61,116 bases of DNA, from NCBI GenBank assembly GCA_026985055.1, contig JALSQZ010000090.1:1-61116 (forward strand), written 5' to 3'. The DNA is from Sedimenticola sp. (lineage in GTDB: Bacteria > Pseudomonadota > Gammaproteobacteria > Chromatiales > Chromatiaceae). The notes beneath the pieces are model-generated. The model ran no database searches, had not been told where the DNA came from, and worked only from the letters and a program-made list of their open reading frames with translations. The translations under genes were made by a program, and so were the position numbers. Below are positions 37,471-46,461 of the stretch, piece after piece. Every line of letters starts with the position of its first letter. The stretch's first letter is position 1.

Positions 37471-38807
37471 CAGTTCTCCAGACTCTTGCGCAAGGCATCC
37501 AGGGCATGGCTCAGATCGGCGGGGTCTTGCGCCGTAGCCGGCACCGCCTCTTCTTCCTGCTCTGGAGATGCGGGACGCTCATTCAACGCCAGCATCTTAA
37601 TATAAGGTTTGTCATCACGTACCAGCAGACGCGGTTCGGAGAAGGGTGCCAGGCGCTCCAGGAAATCCAGCACTTCCAGCAAAGGGGAGCCCTTGAAAAA
37701 CTGGGCGTATGGTTCGTTCTGCCACAGGCGATCTGCGTAGGCATAGAGTTCATAGGGGCTGTCGCCTACACCATCCTTGTTCTGATCGAAGCCCTCATAA
37801 TCACTCCAGTAGTTGCCTGTCCATTCATTGCGGTTGGCGGTGCCGCCACCGGAAACAATGATCTGGGTAAGATTGTCCATAAAACGATTGTCCTTGAAGA
37901 TATTGCTGTGCCAGTCATTTAGAAAGCGAATGCCTATGCCGTTGTAGGCAATCAGGTTATCGGTAAAACGGTTGGTTGTGTCCGGCTGAAAGGGAGAAAC
38001 ATCGATGTACAGCCCGCTGGCGCAATACAGTATCTTGTTCCCTTCTATGGTCAGGTCGGAAGTTTCCTTGAAGCCTATGCCGATTCCCGTGGGTCCCGCG
38101 GCATGGGCAATATGGTTGTTCCTGACCACCACACTGTCGCTGTACATGAGAAAAATACCCACCGCATTGTTCACGTAATCATTGTTCTCCACCAGGTTAT
38201 AGCGGGAATACATGAAATGCAGGGAATAACGGGCATTGGTTGTATGATTGCCGGAAATGACATTGTTCGCAGAGTACCAGACCACCATGTCCCGAACATT
38301 GGTGGTCACATTGTCCAGAATCTTGTTGTCGAAACTGTACCAGAGACGCACCGAATCGCCTTTTTGCCCCAGGGGAAAATCATCCTTGGAACTGATGTGA
38401 TTGCGCTTGACGATGTTGTTTCGTGACTGCTGCAGATCCACACCGAACAGGACGTTGTCCATGATATTGTCCCGGATGACATTGAAATTGCCACGCACCT
38501 GTACTCCGGCATCGATATCGTTGGTGGATTCGCCGGAATTGGTCAGATGAAGATTCTTGAGGGTTACGCCATCTGTCTTGATGACCACTACGGAACCCTT
38601 GCCACCAGCATCGATGGTTACCTTGCCACGGCCATCGATAGTCATGGTTTTGGTAATCAGCACCGGCCCGGCATAAGTGCCGGGCGGGGGTATCAGGGTT
38701 TCACCCTCCGGAGTCTTGTCCACCAACTCCTGCAAGGGAGGATACTGGCCGGCAACAGCCATTGCCGGCAACATCAGGAGCAACAGACCCCAGAGGCGCG
38801 CGGACAT
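37470..38807 (-). CDS. nosD: NosD periplasmic copper-site assembly protein
   Basis: A 445-residue protein with a Sec signal (WGLLLLMLPAMAVAG). It is mainly a right-handed beta-helix of about 22-residue turns with Asn ladders (NVIRDNIMDNVLFGVDLQQSRNN). The later part has GNYWSDYEGFDQNKDGVGDSPYE, the NosD CASH-domain ending. NosD binds the NosFY transporter and is needed for the CuZ centre. The start overlaps the nosB stop by one base. Confidence 0.94.
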   Translation of the reverse strand: MSARLWGLLLLMLPAMAVAGQYPPLQELVDKTPEGETLIPPPGTYAGPVLITKTMTIDGRGKVTIDAGGKGSVVVIKTDGVTLKNLHLTNSGESTNDIDAGVQVRGNFNVIRDNIMDNVLFGVDLQQSRNNIVKRNHISSKDDFPLGQKGDSVRLWYSFDNKILDNVTTNVRDMVVWYSANNVISGNHTTNARYSLHFMYSRYNLVENNDYVNNAVGIFLMYSDSVVVRNNHIAHAAGPTGIGIGFKETSDLTIEGNKILYCASGLYIDVSPFQPDTTNRFTDNLIAYNGIGIRFLNDWHSNIFKDNRFMDNLTQIIVSGGGTANRNEWTGNYWSDYEGFDQNKDGVGDSPYELYAYADRLWQNEPYAQFFKGSPLLEVLDFLERLAPFSEPRLLVRDDKPYIKMLALNERPASPEQEEEAVPATAQDPADLSHALDALRKSLEN

Positions 38808-40054
38808 TACTGCTGCCTTGCATCCTTGATCCGCAGCAACGCCGCAACCGCCAGCAGGGCTGCCATGAGCATCATCAGGCCAAAACCCGAATCCGGATAG
38901 GAGTGGGTAGTGAACTGCGCCACCTTGCCCTGACCAAACACGGTAGGCATGAAGGGCTTGACGGTAAAGGCGCCCATGGCGTTCAGGTTATGGCCGTACC
39001 ACCAAAGCCAGGCGGAATATTCGATTACGAAAAATACCGGCAGCGCCATGGGTACGACGATGAGCAACCAGTACAGAATGCCACTGTTTTTGCGCGCCCC
39101 CCAGACCAGCAGAATCATGGCTGCAATGATTCCCCAGAAGACGATCTGCGAGGCCAGGGCCATCTTCTTGACCATGGGGCGAATCTCTTCCTGATTGTTG
39201 AAATAGCGGCCCAGGCTCTTTTCGTAATGCCAGCGCATGATCTGGGCATTGCTGCCTACCCACTCTTCCTGCTGATTCACTGGCTTTTTCTTCTGATCGA
39301 TGAGGAAAGTACCCTTGAGCAAGGCGATGTTATCCATCTTGGCATCACCCGTTGCCGCTTTTTCCACGTCTTTTTCGATAGTCACGCCCAGCCCTTGGTC
39401 GCTCACCAGGGCGCCTCCCAGGCCGGCCAGCTTTTTGACCATCTCGTCTTTACTGTCTTTCTGTTCTTCCACGGAGACAGCGTCTTCAGGCAGCGCCTTC
39501 TTCATGCGTTCGATGAGTTCGTCATTCTGATTACGATCGCTGCCACGCTCCGTATCCTGATCCATGGAAGTTACCAGCGCCTCGATATAACCGGCATTCT
39601 GATACTTCAATCCATCGCTTCCATACCAGGTGAGATACATCCAGATCGCAATGGCGGCAAAACCTGCCGACATCAAAGGCACCCGGATCTTCGGCTTGGT
39701 ACAGGCAAAACCCAACAGCATCACCGCCAGAAAAGCCATGAGAAAGGGAGAGAAAGCCCGTTCGATAACACCACCAGCAGCAATGGGATACATGCCTACA
39801 TAGTGGTTGATCGTATCCATTTCGTGAACACAGTCCAGAGCTTCGCTTTCCTCGATTTCCTTCTTTTGTACCTTCTTGCAACCGTTGAACACACCGTTCA
39901 TATGAAATTCGATACGAACCCCATCCGGAAATGCCTCCTCCGGATAATTGGGCGCGGTCAGCGAAACCCACCAGGCCGGAGCAAAATAAATGACCGCCAG
40001 CAATGCGATACTGGCCAGTATCAGCAGGTTGGAAAGAATGATGCGCTTGGACAT
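38807..40054 (-). CDS. nosB: NosB-type membrane protein of clade II nos clusters
   Basis: A 415-residue inner-membrane protein with about six transmembrane segments and two periplasmic parts. The first contains PNYPEEAFPDGVRIEFHMN and CVHEMDTINHYVGM; the end reads AMGAFTVKPFMPTVFGQG. The predicted topology and position between nosZ and nosD match NosB of Wolinella-type nos operons, whose role in N2O reduction is not settled. Two cysteines (GCKK and DCVHEMD) in the first loop could bind copper or form a bridge. No CXXCH is present. Confidence 0.8.
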   Translation of the reverse strand: MSKRIILSNLLILASIALLAVIYFAPAWWVSLTAPNYPEEAFPDGVRIEFHMNGVFNGCKKVQKKEIEESEALDCVHEMDTINHYVGMYPIAAGGVIERAFSPFLMAFLAVMLLGFACTKPKIRVPLMSAGFAAIAIWMYLTWYGSDGLKYQNAGYIEALVTSMDQDTERGSDRNQNDELIERMKKALPEDAVSVEEQKDSKDEMVKKLAGLGGALVSDQGLGVTIEKDVEKAATGDAKMDNIALLKGTFLIDQKKKPVNQQEEWVGSNAQIMRWHYEKSLGRYFNNQEEIRPMVKKMALASQIVFWGIIAAMILLVWGARKNSGILYWLLIVVPMALPVFFVIEYSAWLWWYGHNLNAMGAFTVKPFMPTVFGQGKVAQFTTHSYPDSGFGLMMLMAALLAVAALLRIKDARQQ

Positions 40055-40165
40055 GAGATTACCTGTTGGGTTGAAAAATCTTGGACAAGGAAATTAGGAC
40101 TTTTTCCCGCATGTGACCATGATTTCCCGCAATCATGGCCACAATAATATCGGGGTTTTAACCGT

Positions 40166-40207
40166 CCCAAACAGAAAAAAGCGACAAGTCGCTTTTTTCT
40201 GTTTGGG
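40166..40207. terminator. 20-bp perfect hairpin between cytochrome gene and nosB
   Basis: The arms CCCAAACAGAAAAAAGCGAC and their exact complement flank a 2-base loop. The second arm carries TTTTTT on either strand, but inside the stem. This is a strong barrier to polymerase or exonuclease within the nos run. A second hairpin, CCATGATT/AATCATGG, lies at about 40117-40138. Confidence 0.7.
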
Positions 40208-40272
40208 GCCTCCCGCATTCAGCGGGAAGCCCAGTTAGTAACCTGCCTCGAGACAGATCAGGAAACCGGAAA

Positions 40273-40992
40273 TCAATCGTAATCAGGATTGACGTAATCC
40301 TTGGAAGGCGCCAGATCTTCCTTGGGTACAGGAATACGGGACACGTAATTGATTACCATCTTCATGTCGTCATCGCTGAATTCCTTGATCTGCTTGATCA
40401 TGTCCGGATTGGCGTTGCGTCGCTTGCCATCACGAATCCACTCGAACTGACGCACCATGTACTTGTAGTGCTGCCCCTGGATCCTGGGATAGAATTTTTC
40501 CGCATTGCCTTCGCCACGTTCACCATGACATTTCACGCAGTTGTCCTTGAACAGCTGCTTGCCCTTTTTATACTCGGGGGTGCCTTCCGCCCATTCGCCC
40601 TTGCCATTATCGGGATTCATCTTCAAACCCGAGATGTAATGGGTAACATCCGCCATGGCCTGGGGACCGCCAATGGATTCCGGTTTGGCAAAGGGATACA
40701 TGGTGGGGTTGTCACGATTGCCTTCGCGGATATCAGCCAACTGCTTGACCAGTACCGTCTGATGCTGCCCCGCAATCTGCGGAAAAGTGCCGTCTTTTGT
40801 CCCCCAGCCTTCAGTAAGGTGGCAGGCCGCGCAGACTTCGAATACCTCGATGCCATTTTCATGATCCGGCTTCAGGTGCAGAGCTTCGTCGCGCTCACCA
40901 CCTTTGGACATCCACTGGTTGGAAAAGGCGGTACTGCTGACGAGCATGGCAGCAGCAAAACCGAGCATTGACACCATAAAACGTTTTTTCAT
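40273..40992 (-). CDS. Periplasmic diheme cytochrome c of the nos cluster
   Basis: A 239-residue protein with a Sec signal (FMVSMLGFAAAMLVSSTAFS). Two cytochrome c domains have heme motifs CAACH and CVKCH, with methionines in PTMYPFA and the second domain as candidate sixth ligands. It probably carries electrons from the NosGH side towards NosZ, in place of the NosC1/NosC2 pair of Wolinella. It has its own FNR-type promoter and a strong hairpin after the stop. It resembles the two-domain c4-type cytochromes. Confidence 0.82.
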   Translation of the reverse strand: MKKRFMVSMLGFAAAMLVSSTAFSNQWMSKGGERDEALHLKPDHENGIEVFEVCAACHLTEGWGTKDGTFPQIAGQHQTVLVKQLADIREGNRDNPTMYPFAKPESIGGPQAMADVTHYISGLKMNPDNGKGEWAEGTPEYKKGKQLFKDNCVKCHGERGEGNAEKFYPRIQGQHYKYMVRQFEWIRDGKRRNANPDMIKQIKEFSDDDMKMVINYVSRIPVPKEDLAPSKDYVNPDYD

Positions 40993-41068
40993 ATCTCTGT
41001 TTCTCCGAAAAAAGGCTGCGGGTGGAGGCGAGCGTCAACTCTTCCACACCATATTAAAAAACAACGAA

Positions 41069-41110
41069 ATAGTAACATTCCGCTTTTGGCACGCACTTGA
41101 GCAATATCAA
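41069..41110 (-). promoter_or_regulatory. FNR/CRP-family box with well-placed -10 for the diheme cytochrome
   Basis: TTGAGCAATATCAA (41097-41110) matches the FNR consensus TTGATNNNNATCAA at 9 of 10 fixed positions. TACTAT (41074-41069 on the minus strand) lies 32 bases from its centre, exactly as in class II promoters with the box at -41.5. The transcript would start near 41062, about 70 bases before the ATG at 40992. The symmetry extends to CACTTGA/TCAAGTG. Confidence 0.65.
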
Positions 41111-41181
41111 GTGCCCAACATAAGTGATTGAATCAACAATTGTTACAGTATTTTTGTGGAATTTTCCTTTTCAACATCCTG

Positions 41182-42339
41182 TCAATCATCCTGGTAAGAA
41201 AGCCAGGCCAGAATATCCGCAATCTCTGTATCGCCAAACTGCTGAAATATCTGCTGATCCCTGGGGTCGGCATGAGTGCGCTTTCCCTTGCGGAACTTAT
41301 CGATCTGGCGCAGCAAATACTTGCTGTGCTGACCGGTAAGCATGGGAATCGTAAGCAATCGATTCCCCTCACCCCTCTTGCCATGGCAGGTGGCGCATTC
41401 CTTACGGTACAATCGCCCGCCTGCGTCCCGGTTTCCGGGATAATGAGGAATATTCAGGGTACGCTTGCTCTGTTCCAGTCGCCCCAGGGCATCGAATCCT
41501 TCCTCCAGCGTCGCTTCTTCTTCCACCGCTTCAAGATGGGTGGGCAAGTCAATACTGGCCAGATAGGCGGTGATGGTCTGTACATCCTTCTCCGGGAGTT
41601 CCCGATCATTGGCAAAAGGAATCATGGGTATATTGATTCGCTTGCGGGTTTTGAATGCCTTCAGTTGCTTTGCCAGATAGGCGGGATTCAGTCCCGCAAG
41701 ACGCGGATATTCACCGTCCGAAGTGCCCTGCCCATAGACCCCGTGACAGGCAGCACATATTTCCATGATGTCCTCCGCATCTTCCGCATCGTATTCGGGA
41801 ATCAGCGCTGCCGTGGCATGGGTTTGCGGCAAATGATGGGCGATTCCCTTGTGGCAGTCGATGCAGGTCTTGTCCTGTTCCATGGCATCCTTGTGAATAC
41901 GAGCGGCAAAACGCGCCTGCCCCTTCAGATCCATTACGGTGAAATCGTGGCAGTTGCGGCATTCTCTCGAATTCGTTTCTTTCATCACCTGCCAGACATG
42001 CCTGGCCAGCCGTGGCCGCCGTGCTTCAAATTTTTCCCGGGTGTCTATGGTCCCCACAAGCCAGTGATAAACCTCATTGGAAGCCTGAATCTTGCGAATG
42101 ATTTTTGGAATCCACTCTTTTGGCACATGACAATCCGGGCAGGTGGCCTGTACGCCAGAAGGATTGGAAAAATGCACGGTCGTCTTGTATTCCTGATAGA
42201 CATTGTCGTGCATTTCATGGCAGGAAATGCAGAAACTCAGGGTATTGGTGGCTTCCATGGCGGTATTGAATCCGCCCCACAGCACGACGCCCAGAACAAT
42301 CAATCCCAGGGCGCTCCAGATTGAACGCTTTTTATTCAT
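41182..42339 (-). CDS. NapC/NirT-type tetraheme protein fused to two cytochrome c domains
   Basis: A 385-residue hexaheme protein. The N-terminal anchor ([18 protein letters not shown]) leads into a NapC/NirT part with four CXXCH: CISCHEM, CPDCH, CRNCH, CIDCH. After about residue 185 come two class I cytochrome c domains with CAACH and CATCH. NapC proteins oxidise menaquinol, so the fusion joins a quinol dehydrogenase to its own soluble electron carriers. It lies in the nos run after the small cytochrome gene. An alternative partner, such as a nitrite or other reductase, cannot be excluded. Confidence 0.83.
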   Translation of the reverse strand: MNKKRSIWSALGLIVLGVVLWGGFNTAMEATNTLSFCISCHEMHDNVYQEYKTTVHFSNPSGVQATCPDCHVPKEWIPKIIRKIQASNEVYHWLVGTIDTREKFEARRPRLARHVWQVMKETNSRECRNCHDFTVMDLKGQARFAARIHKDAMEQDKTCIDCHKGIAHHLPQTHATAALIPEYDAEDAEDIMEICAACHGVYGQGTSDGEYPRLAGLNPAYLAKQLKAFKTRKRINIPMIPFANDRELPEKDVQTITAYLASIDLPTHLEAVEEEATLEEGFDALGRLEQSKRTLNIPHYPGNRDAGGRLYRKECATCHGKRGEGNRLLTIPMLTGQHSKYLLRQIDKFRKGKRTHADPRDQQIFQQFGDTEIADILAWLSYQDD

Positions 42340-42365
42340 GTAGCGATTATTGAAAGAATATTCTC

Positions 42366-42397
42366 TGCAAAAAATACGGCCTGGCAGAGCCAGGCCG
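42366..42397 (-). terminator. Rho-independent terminator after the small cytochrome gene
   Basis: CGGCCTGGC and GCCAGGCCG flank a 3-base loop (42377-42397). On the minus strand TATTTTTTGC follows. It ends the nosZ-cytochrome transcript about 27 bases before the hexaheme gene start, or attenuates it. Confidence 0.75.
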
Positions 42398-42420
42398 CGA
42401 CATCTATCAGCTTTCCGGAC

Positions 42421-42762
42421 TCATGGAGCGAGCTTCGAAACATAATCCGCCAGCACGTCCAGATCCTCGTCACTGAAACGCGGCTCGCCTGTGGGTGTAA
42501 CCAGCACGCCTTTCATGGCCACAGACTGACCGTTGGCGCGCTTGCCGCTCATGATGTCCTTGATCTGCTGCAGAACATATTCCTTGTTCTGTCCGGCGAT
42601 TTTGGGATAGGCAGGCATAATGGGCGACTTGCCATCCTTTCCATGGCAGGCGGTACAGGTCATAAAAAGGCGCTTTCCACTGGCGGCGGATGCGCTGCCA
42701 GCAAAAACGGAAACAGCCAGTAATACGGATACAGCCGCAGCGACAATAATTTGTTTTTTCAT
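42421..42762 (-). CDS. Small cytochrome c (c553-like) following nosZ
   Basis: A 113-residue class I cytochrome. A Sec signal (IIVAAAVSVLLAVSVFAGSASA) is followed by CTACH and a probable methionine ligand (VAMKGVLV). It is the best candidate for the direct electron donor to NosZ, since it is the only gene between nosZ and the terminator. I chose ATG 42762 (MKKQIIV); AGGAG lies 11 bases upstream. The open frame extends 14 codons further. Confidence 0.85.
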   Translation of the reverse strand: MKKQIIVAAAVSVLLAVSVFAGSASAASGKRLFMTCTACHGKDGKSPIMPAYPKIAGQNKEYVLQQIKDIMSGKRANGQSVAMKGVLVTPTGEPRFSDEDLDVLADYVSKLAP

Positions 42763-42788
42763 AACTACATATTCTCCTGAAAGAAAGA

Positions 42789-42867
42789 GGGGGTGACTGG
42801 TCACCCCCTATATTACAGCCTGAACGAGTTCCCCGACACCTTGCCTTTGATCAAGGCAGGGTCGGGG
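42789..42867 (-). other. Two hairpins in the nosZ-cytochrome gap
   Basis: AGGGGGTGAC/GTCACCCCCT around TG (42789-42810) and CCCCGAC/GTCGGGG with an inner TGCCTT/AAGGCA (42832-42867). Neither has a U-tract, so they may protect the 3' end of the nosZ message or pause polymerase. Confidence 0.55.
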
Positions 42868-42877
42868 AGTAAGCGCC

Positions 42878-45190
42878 TTATTTGACTTTCTTGGCGCCGT
42901 GCTCTTCCAGGTAGGTCTTGGCACGCAGACCGAGGTCAGCGGTCTTGACCTGATACTGCCACCACTGGTTCGCCCAAAGCATGGCGTTGTTCCAGTCTTT
43001 CTTGGCAGCGGCTGCTTCGGCCTTGGCCTTGGCATCCTTGGCGAAGCCCAGCTGGTCAGTGGCATCCTCAACCAGCGCAACTACGGTCGGGAAATCCTTG
43101 TAGTTGTGGCTGGTGATGAAACCAACTACCTGGTTGATTACCGCCTGGGTCTCGATGTTGGTCTTGACCTGCTTCTTGTAATCCGCCTCGCTGTAGTTGG
43201 TGCCCGCAACCATGCCACCGGTCTTGGCCTTGTATCCCTTGGGCTGAACCAGGAGATAACCCTGCATCTCCAGGTGGAGTGCGGAGCAGAACTCGGTGCA
43301 GTAGTAGGGATAGACACCAGCCTTGTCGGCAACAAAGGTGGTACTCGCGGTCTTGCCTGGCTCTACAGAGAGCTGGACATTGTGGCCATACATGGCATAA
43401 CCGTGTACTTCGTCCTCGGCACGCTCCAGGTTGGTAACGTGAATTGAGACCGTATCACCTTCGGTCACTTCAATGATTTCAGGCGTCAGGTGAGAACGGA
43501 TGGCAGTGCCATACACATTGACGGTGCACTTGCCGCTTGCATCACAGGTACGCTCGATCTTCTCACGACCAGCACGGGTCTTCCACGGAGAACGCTCGTC
43601 CTTGCGGCTGTTCCAGCCGGACTTGTAGCGAATCGCGGGCTTGAGCTTGTCTGCCTTGATGGCCACTACATAGTGCGGCTCACCCAGGGGAATGGGCATG
43701 TCATACAGCAGTTGCATCTTGTCGCCGGAGATGTCGATGAGCTGGTGGTTCTGCGGATGCAGAGGACCGACCGGGTTGAAACGGTCGATGGCCAGCTTGT
43801 TCAGAGCGACCAGATACTTGCCGTCAGGAGACACGGTATCGCCTTCCATCGCCATCAGGTGACCCACGTTATAGTGAATGGGCAACTGATCCAACACCTT
43901 GCCTTCACAGTAGTCCCATTTGGTAATCATGGAATCCACATAGATGGAGGTGTAGGCCACGCACTTCTTGGAATCGAACTGGGTATGCAAGGGACCGAGA
44001 CCTACGGCCACGGACTTGTCCAGTGCGTCCTTCAGGGCAATGATGGGAATACCATAGGGATCCTTGCCTTCGAACTTCTTGTTCTTCATGGCCGTCTGGA
44101 TCTTCTTCCAGTCATAGACCCAGGTGTGACTGTCCAGCTTGCCGGATACGATGATCTTGTCACCGGTGGGCACTACATCAACACCATGGGGAGACTTGGG
44201 TTCGGGAACCAGATACATCAGGTTGTTGGCCACCGCTTCCTTCATGGAGATCAGGGTCATGCCGTTGACTTTCTTGCCAATCTTTCCGGCCTTGACCAAT
44301 TTCTCTGCTTTCTGCCAGTTGGTGATGTGCAGGAAGTCAGTATCCTTGGAGGAACAACCCGCTTCAAAAGGAGGACGCCCTTTTTCGATACCGCCTACAT
44401 AGCGCTCGGAACAGAAGGAGTTGGTAAAGCCCCAGCCATAGGTAGGCCCTTTACCCGCGTCCGACAGATCCTGACTGTAGGGAGGCATTTCGAAGGTGAA
44501 GGAGTTTTCGGGCTCGATACGGCCCTTTTCCATGTTGAACTTCCAATAGGTCAGACCACCACGATATTTCTCGTTGAACTCTTCCAGGGGCACGAAACCG
44601 CTTCCCTTATATGGGTGTGCGTACTGGGTGGCTTCCATTACGTACTCGGTATTGGGCGTTACAAAGGCGCCACCATGCTCGGAACGGAACAAGGGGTTGA
44701 CCACGATCTGCTTGGTTTCAAAATCATGCAGGTCGATAACGGCAATACGCGGGTTGGCCTTGTCGTTGATGAACAGGTACTTGCCGTTGTAATCGCCGTT
44801 GGTCTCGGAAATGGCGGGGTGGTGGGTATCACCATAGACGATGTCCTTGCCTTCGATGCGCCCCTGCGCCAGCACTTCCTTGGATTCATCGTCAAAACCG
44901 TACCCTTGCCAGGGTTCCGGAGTGAAAACACCGATGTATTTGAGAATGCGCATGGACGGAATGCCATACACGATCACCTGACCACTCTGGCCGCCAGAGC
45001 TGAACGCCAGGTACTCGTCGCGACCACCCGTAGGTGTATAGGTTTTTGCCGCCGCCAATATGTCTTTTTCGGTCAGACCGCGCTTTTTCATCACGTCTTT
45101 CAACGTGTCCTGAGACCAGGCCTGGCCTCCAGCTGTCAGTCCCACCGTCAAGGCGATAAGGGAGGCAAGCATGGGCTTGCGTATTTTCAT
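42878..45190 (-). CDS. nosZ: Nitrous oxide reductase NosZ, clade II (Sec-exported)
   Basis: A 770-residue periplasmic multicopper enzyme that reduces N2O to N2. The signal (KPMLASLIALTVGLTAGGQAWS) has no twin arginine, the mark of clade II. CuZ histidines are in DTHHPAISETNG, SEHGG, SPHGVDV, PLHTQF, HYNVGHLMAMEGD and LGEPHY. The C-terminal cupredoxin has the CuA site CTEFCSALHLEM. After CuA come about 120 extra residues rich in Ala and Lys, without CXXCH, unlike the cytochrome extension of Wolinella NosZ. AAGGAG precedes the ATG. It heads the nos run. Confidence 0.96.
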   Translation of the reverse strand: MKIRKPMLASLIALTVGLTAGGQAWSQDTLKDVMKKRGLTEKDILAAAKTYTPTGGRDEYLAFSSGGQSGQVIVYGIPSMRILKYIGVFTPEPWQGYGFDDESKEVLAQGRIEGKDIVYGDTHHPAISETNGDYNGKYLFINDKANPRIAVIDLHDFETKQIVVNPLFRSEHGGAFVTPNTEYVMEATQYAHPYKGSGFVPLEEFNEKYRGGLTYWKFNMEKGRIEPENSFTFEMPPYSQDLSDAGKGPTYGWGFTNSFCSERYVGGIEKGRPPFEAGCSSKDTDFLHITNWQKAEKLVKAGKIGKKVNGMTLISMKEAVANNLMYLVPEPKSPHGVDVVPTGDKIIVSGKLDSHTWVYDWKKIQTAMKNKKFEGKDPYGIPIIALKDALDKSVAVGLGPLHTQFDSKKCVAYTSIYVDSMITKWDYCEGKVLDQLPIHYNVGHLMAMEGDTVSPDGKYLVALNKLAIDRFNPVGPLHPQNHQLIDISGDKMQLLYDMPIPLGEPHYVVAIKADKLKPAIRYKSGWNSRKDERSPWKTRAGREKIERTCDASGKCTVNVYGTAIRSHLTPEIIEVTEGDTVSIHVTNLERAEDEVHGYAMYGHNVQLSVEPGKTASTTFVADKAGVYPYYCTEFCSALHLEMQGYLLVQPKGYKAKTGGMVAGTNYSEADYKKQVKTNIETQAVINQVVGFITSHNYKDFPTVVALVEDATDQLGFAKDAKAKAEAAAAKKDWNNAMLWANQWWQYQVKTADLGLRAKTYLEEHGAKKVK

Positions 45191-45297
45191 GGTATTCTCC
45201 TTCTGGTAACTACCTTATAAACGATTGAAAACAGGAAAGAAACGTATCCTCCTGTAGCAATCAGAATCAAGACCCGCCATGGATTGGCAGGGTGCCG

Positions 45298-45356
45298 GTT
45301 ATACGGACAGAAGTAGTGTGTGTCATTTCACACAGGCTTGGTTTGACATAAATCAA
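45298..45356. promoter_or_regulatory. FNR-type box between nosZ and menC
   Basis: TTGACATAAATCAA (45343-45356) matches FNR/Dnr sites at 9 of 10 positions. On the minus strand TATAAC (45303-45298) could be a nosZ -10, with the box at about -58. On the plus strand the box centre is 41.5 bases before the menC ATG. TGTGTG/CACACA (45317-45334) is a second dyad, perhaps for another CRP-family regulator. Confidence 0.6.
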
Positions 45357-45390
45357 AAACACCAGAATTTCCCCGGTTACTACCCTTGTG

Positions 45391-46461
45391 ATGAATCCAC
45401 GGATCACCCTGCACCCCTACAATCTGCCCCTGAAAAGCGCCTGGCCCGGTCGGACTCAGAAGCAACTGCGCATGCGGTGCGGCTGGATTCTTCGACTTCA
45501 TGCCGGGGGGTACATTGGAACCGGGGACTGCGCGCCCCTGGAGAGCGCCGGCACCGAATCCTTCGCCCAAGCCAGGCAGCTGCTCGAAACATGGCGCGCC
45601 CGGCCTCCGGAGAATTTGCTTGAACAGCTATCCAGGCTGGAGCCCCTGCGCCGACACAGGCCTGCAGCCTGCCATGCCCTGGAAACCGCCATCCTGGATA
45701 TTCTTGCCCGACAGGCCGGGCAGCCGTTGCGAGCTCTGCTGCAACAAACGACCAGCTCCCGATTTCAGGTCAATCATATGTCTGGAGATGCCTGCTGCGC
45801 TGATATTCCATCTTCCACTGAACAGGGCTACCGGGTTGTCAAACTGAAACTTGGCATCAGGGAAGCGCAAGAAGAAGTCCATTGCCTGCGGATGATTTGT
45901 CAAAAGCTCCCCGCCGGGGTGTTGCTGCGTCTGGACGCCAATGGCGCCTGGCCGGCGGACAGCGCGAAACGGGTACTCGAACAGCTGGAAGGGCTGGCAG
46001 TGGAATCTGTGGAAGAACCTCTGGCGAATGCGGATCTGGAAGCCCTGTGCCAGCTTCAGGAGAACACTTCGGTTCCCCTGGCTCTGGATGAGTCCCTTTC
46101 CCGCCTGCCTTTCGATGAAGTGCTGGACAGCAACCTGCCGCGCTTGATCCTCAAGCCCGCCGTACAAGGCGGACTGAGCCACAGTTACCACATGACGGAA
46201 TTGGCCGTCCAATCCGGCAAGCAATGCGTGGTCACATCCGTAGTGGAATCAGCGGTGGGCATCCACGCCGCGGCCCAGCTGGCCGCCGCCGTGGACGCCC
46301 TCTGTCCCGGACTGGCCCATGGGCTGGCGACGTCCACATGGCTGCAAAAGGATGTTGCCAGCCCCCCGCGGATTGAGGCAGGATGCATGCATCTTTCCAG
46401 CAACCCCGGGCTTGGTTTCAATGAGCGTATTCCTTTACCAGTTCAGGATCCCTTTCCATGA
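45391..46461 (+). CDS. menC: o-Succinylbenzoate synthase MenC
   Basis: A 356-residue enolase-superfamily enzyme that dehydrates SHCHC to o-succinylbenzoate. It has the base lysine in VVKLKLG, metal ligands in LLRLDANGAW, VESVEEPL and LALDESLSR, and the second lysine in LILKPAVQGG. TSVVESAVGIHAAAQLAAA is the C-terminal hallmark. ATG 45391 follows a GTG directly; neither has a ribosome site. The next gene overlaps its 3' end. Confidence 0.92.
   Translation: MNPRITLHPYNLPLKSAWPGRTQKQLRMRCGWILRLHAGGYIGTGDCAPLESAGTESFAQARQLLETWRARPPENLLEQLSRLEPLRRHRPAACHALETAILDILARQAGQPLRALLQQTTSSRFQVNHMSGDACCADIPSSTEQGYRVVKLKLGIREAQEEVHCLRMICQKLPAGVLLRLDANGAWPADSAKRVLEQLEGLAVESVEEPLANADLEALCQLQENTSVPLALDESLSRLPFDEVLDSNLPRLILKPAVQGGLSHSYHMTELAVQSGKQCVVTSVVESAVGIHAAAQLAAAVDALCPGLAHGLATSTWLQKDVASPPRIEAGCMHLSSNPGLGFNERIPLPVQDPFP

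Noticed and set aside
41085..41102. TGGCAC followed by TGAGC as a sigma-54 promoter
   Set aside because: The GG to GC distance is one base too long, and it points away from the nearest genes on that strand.
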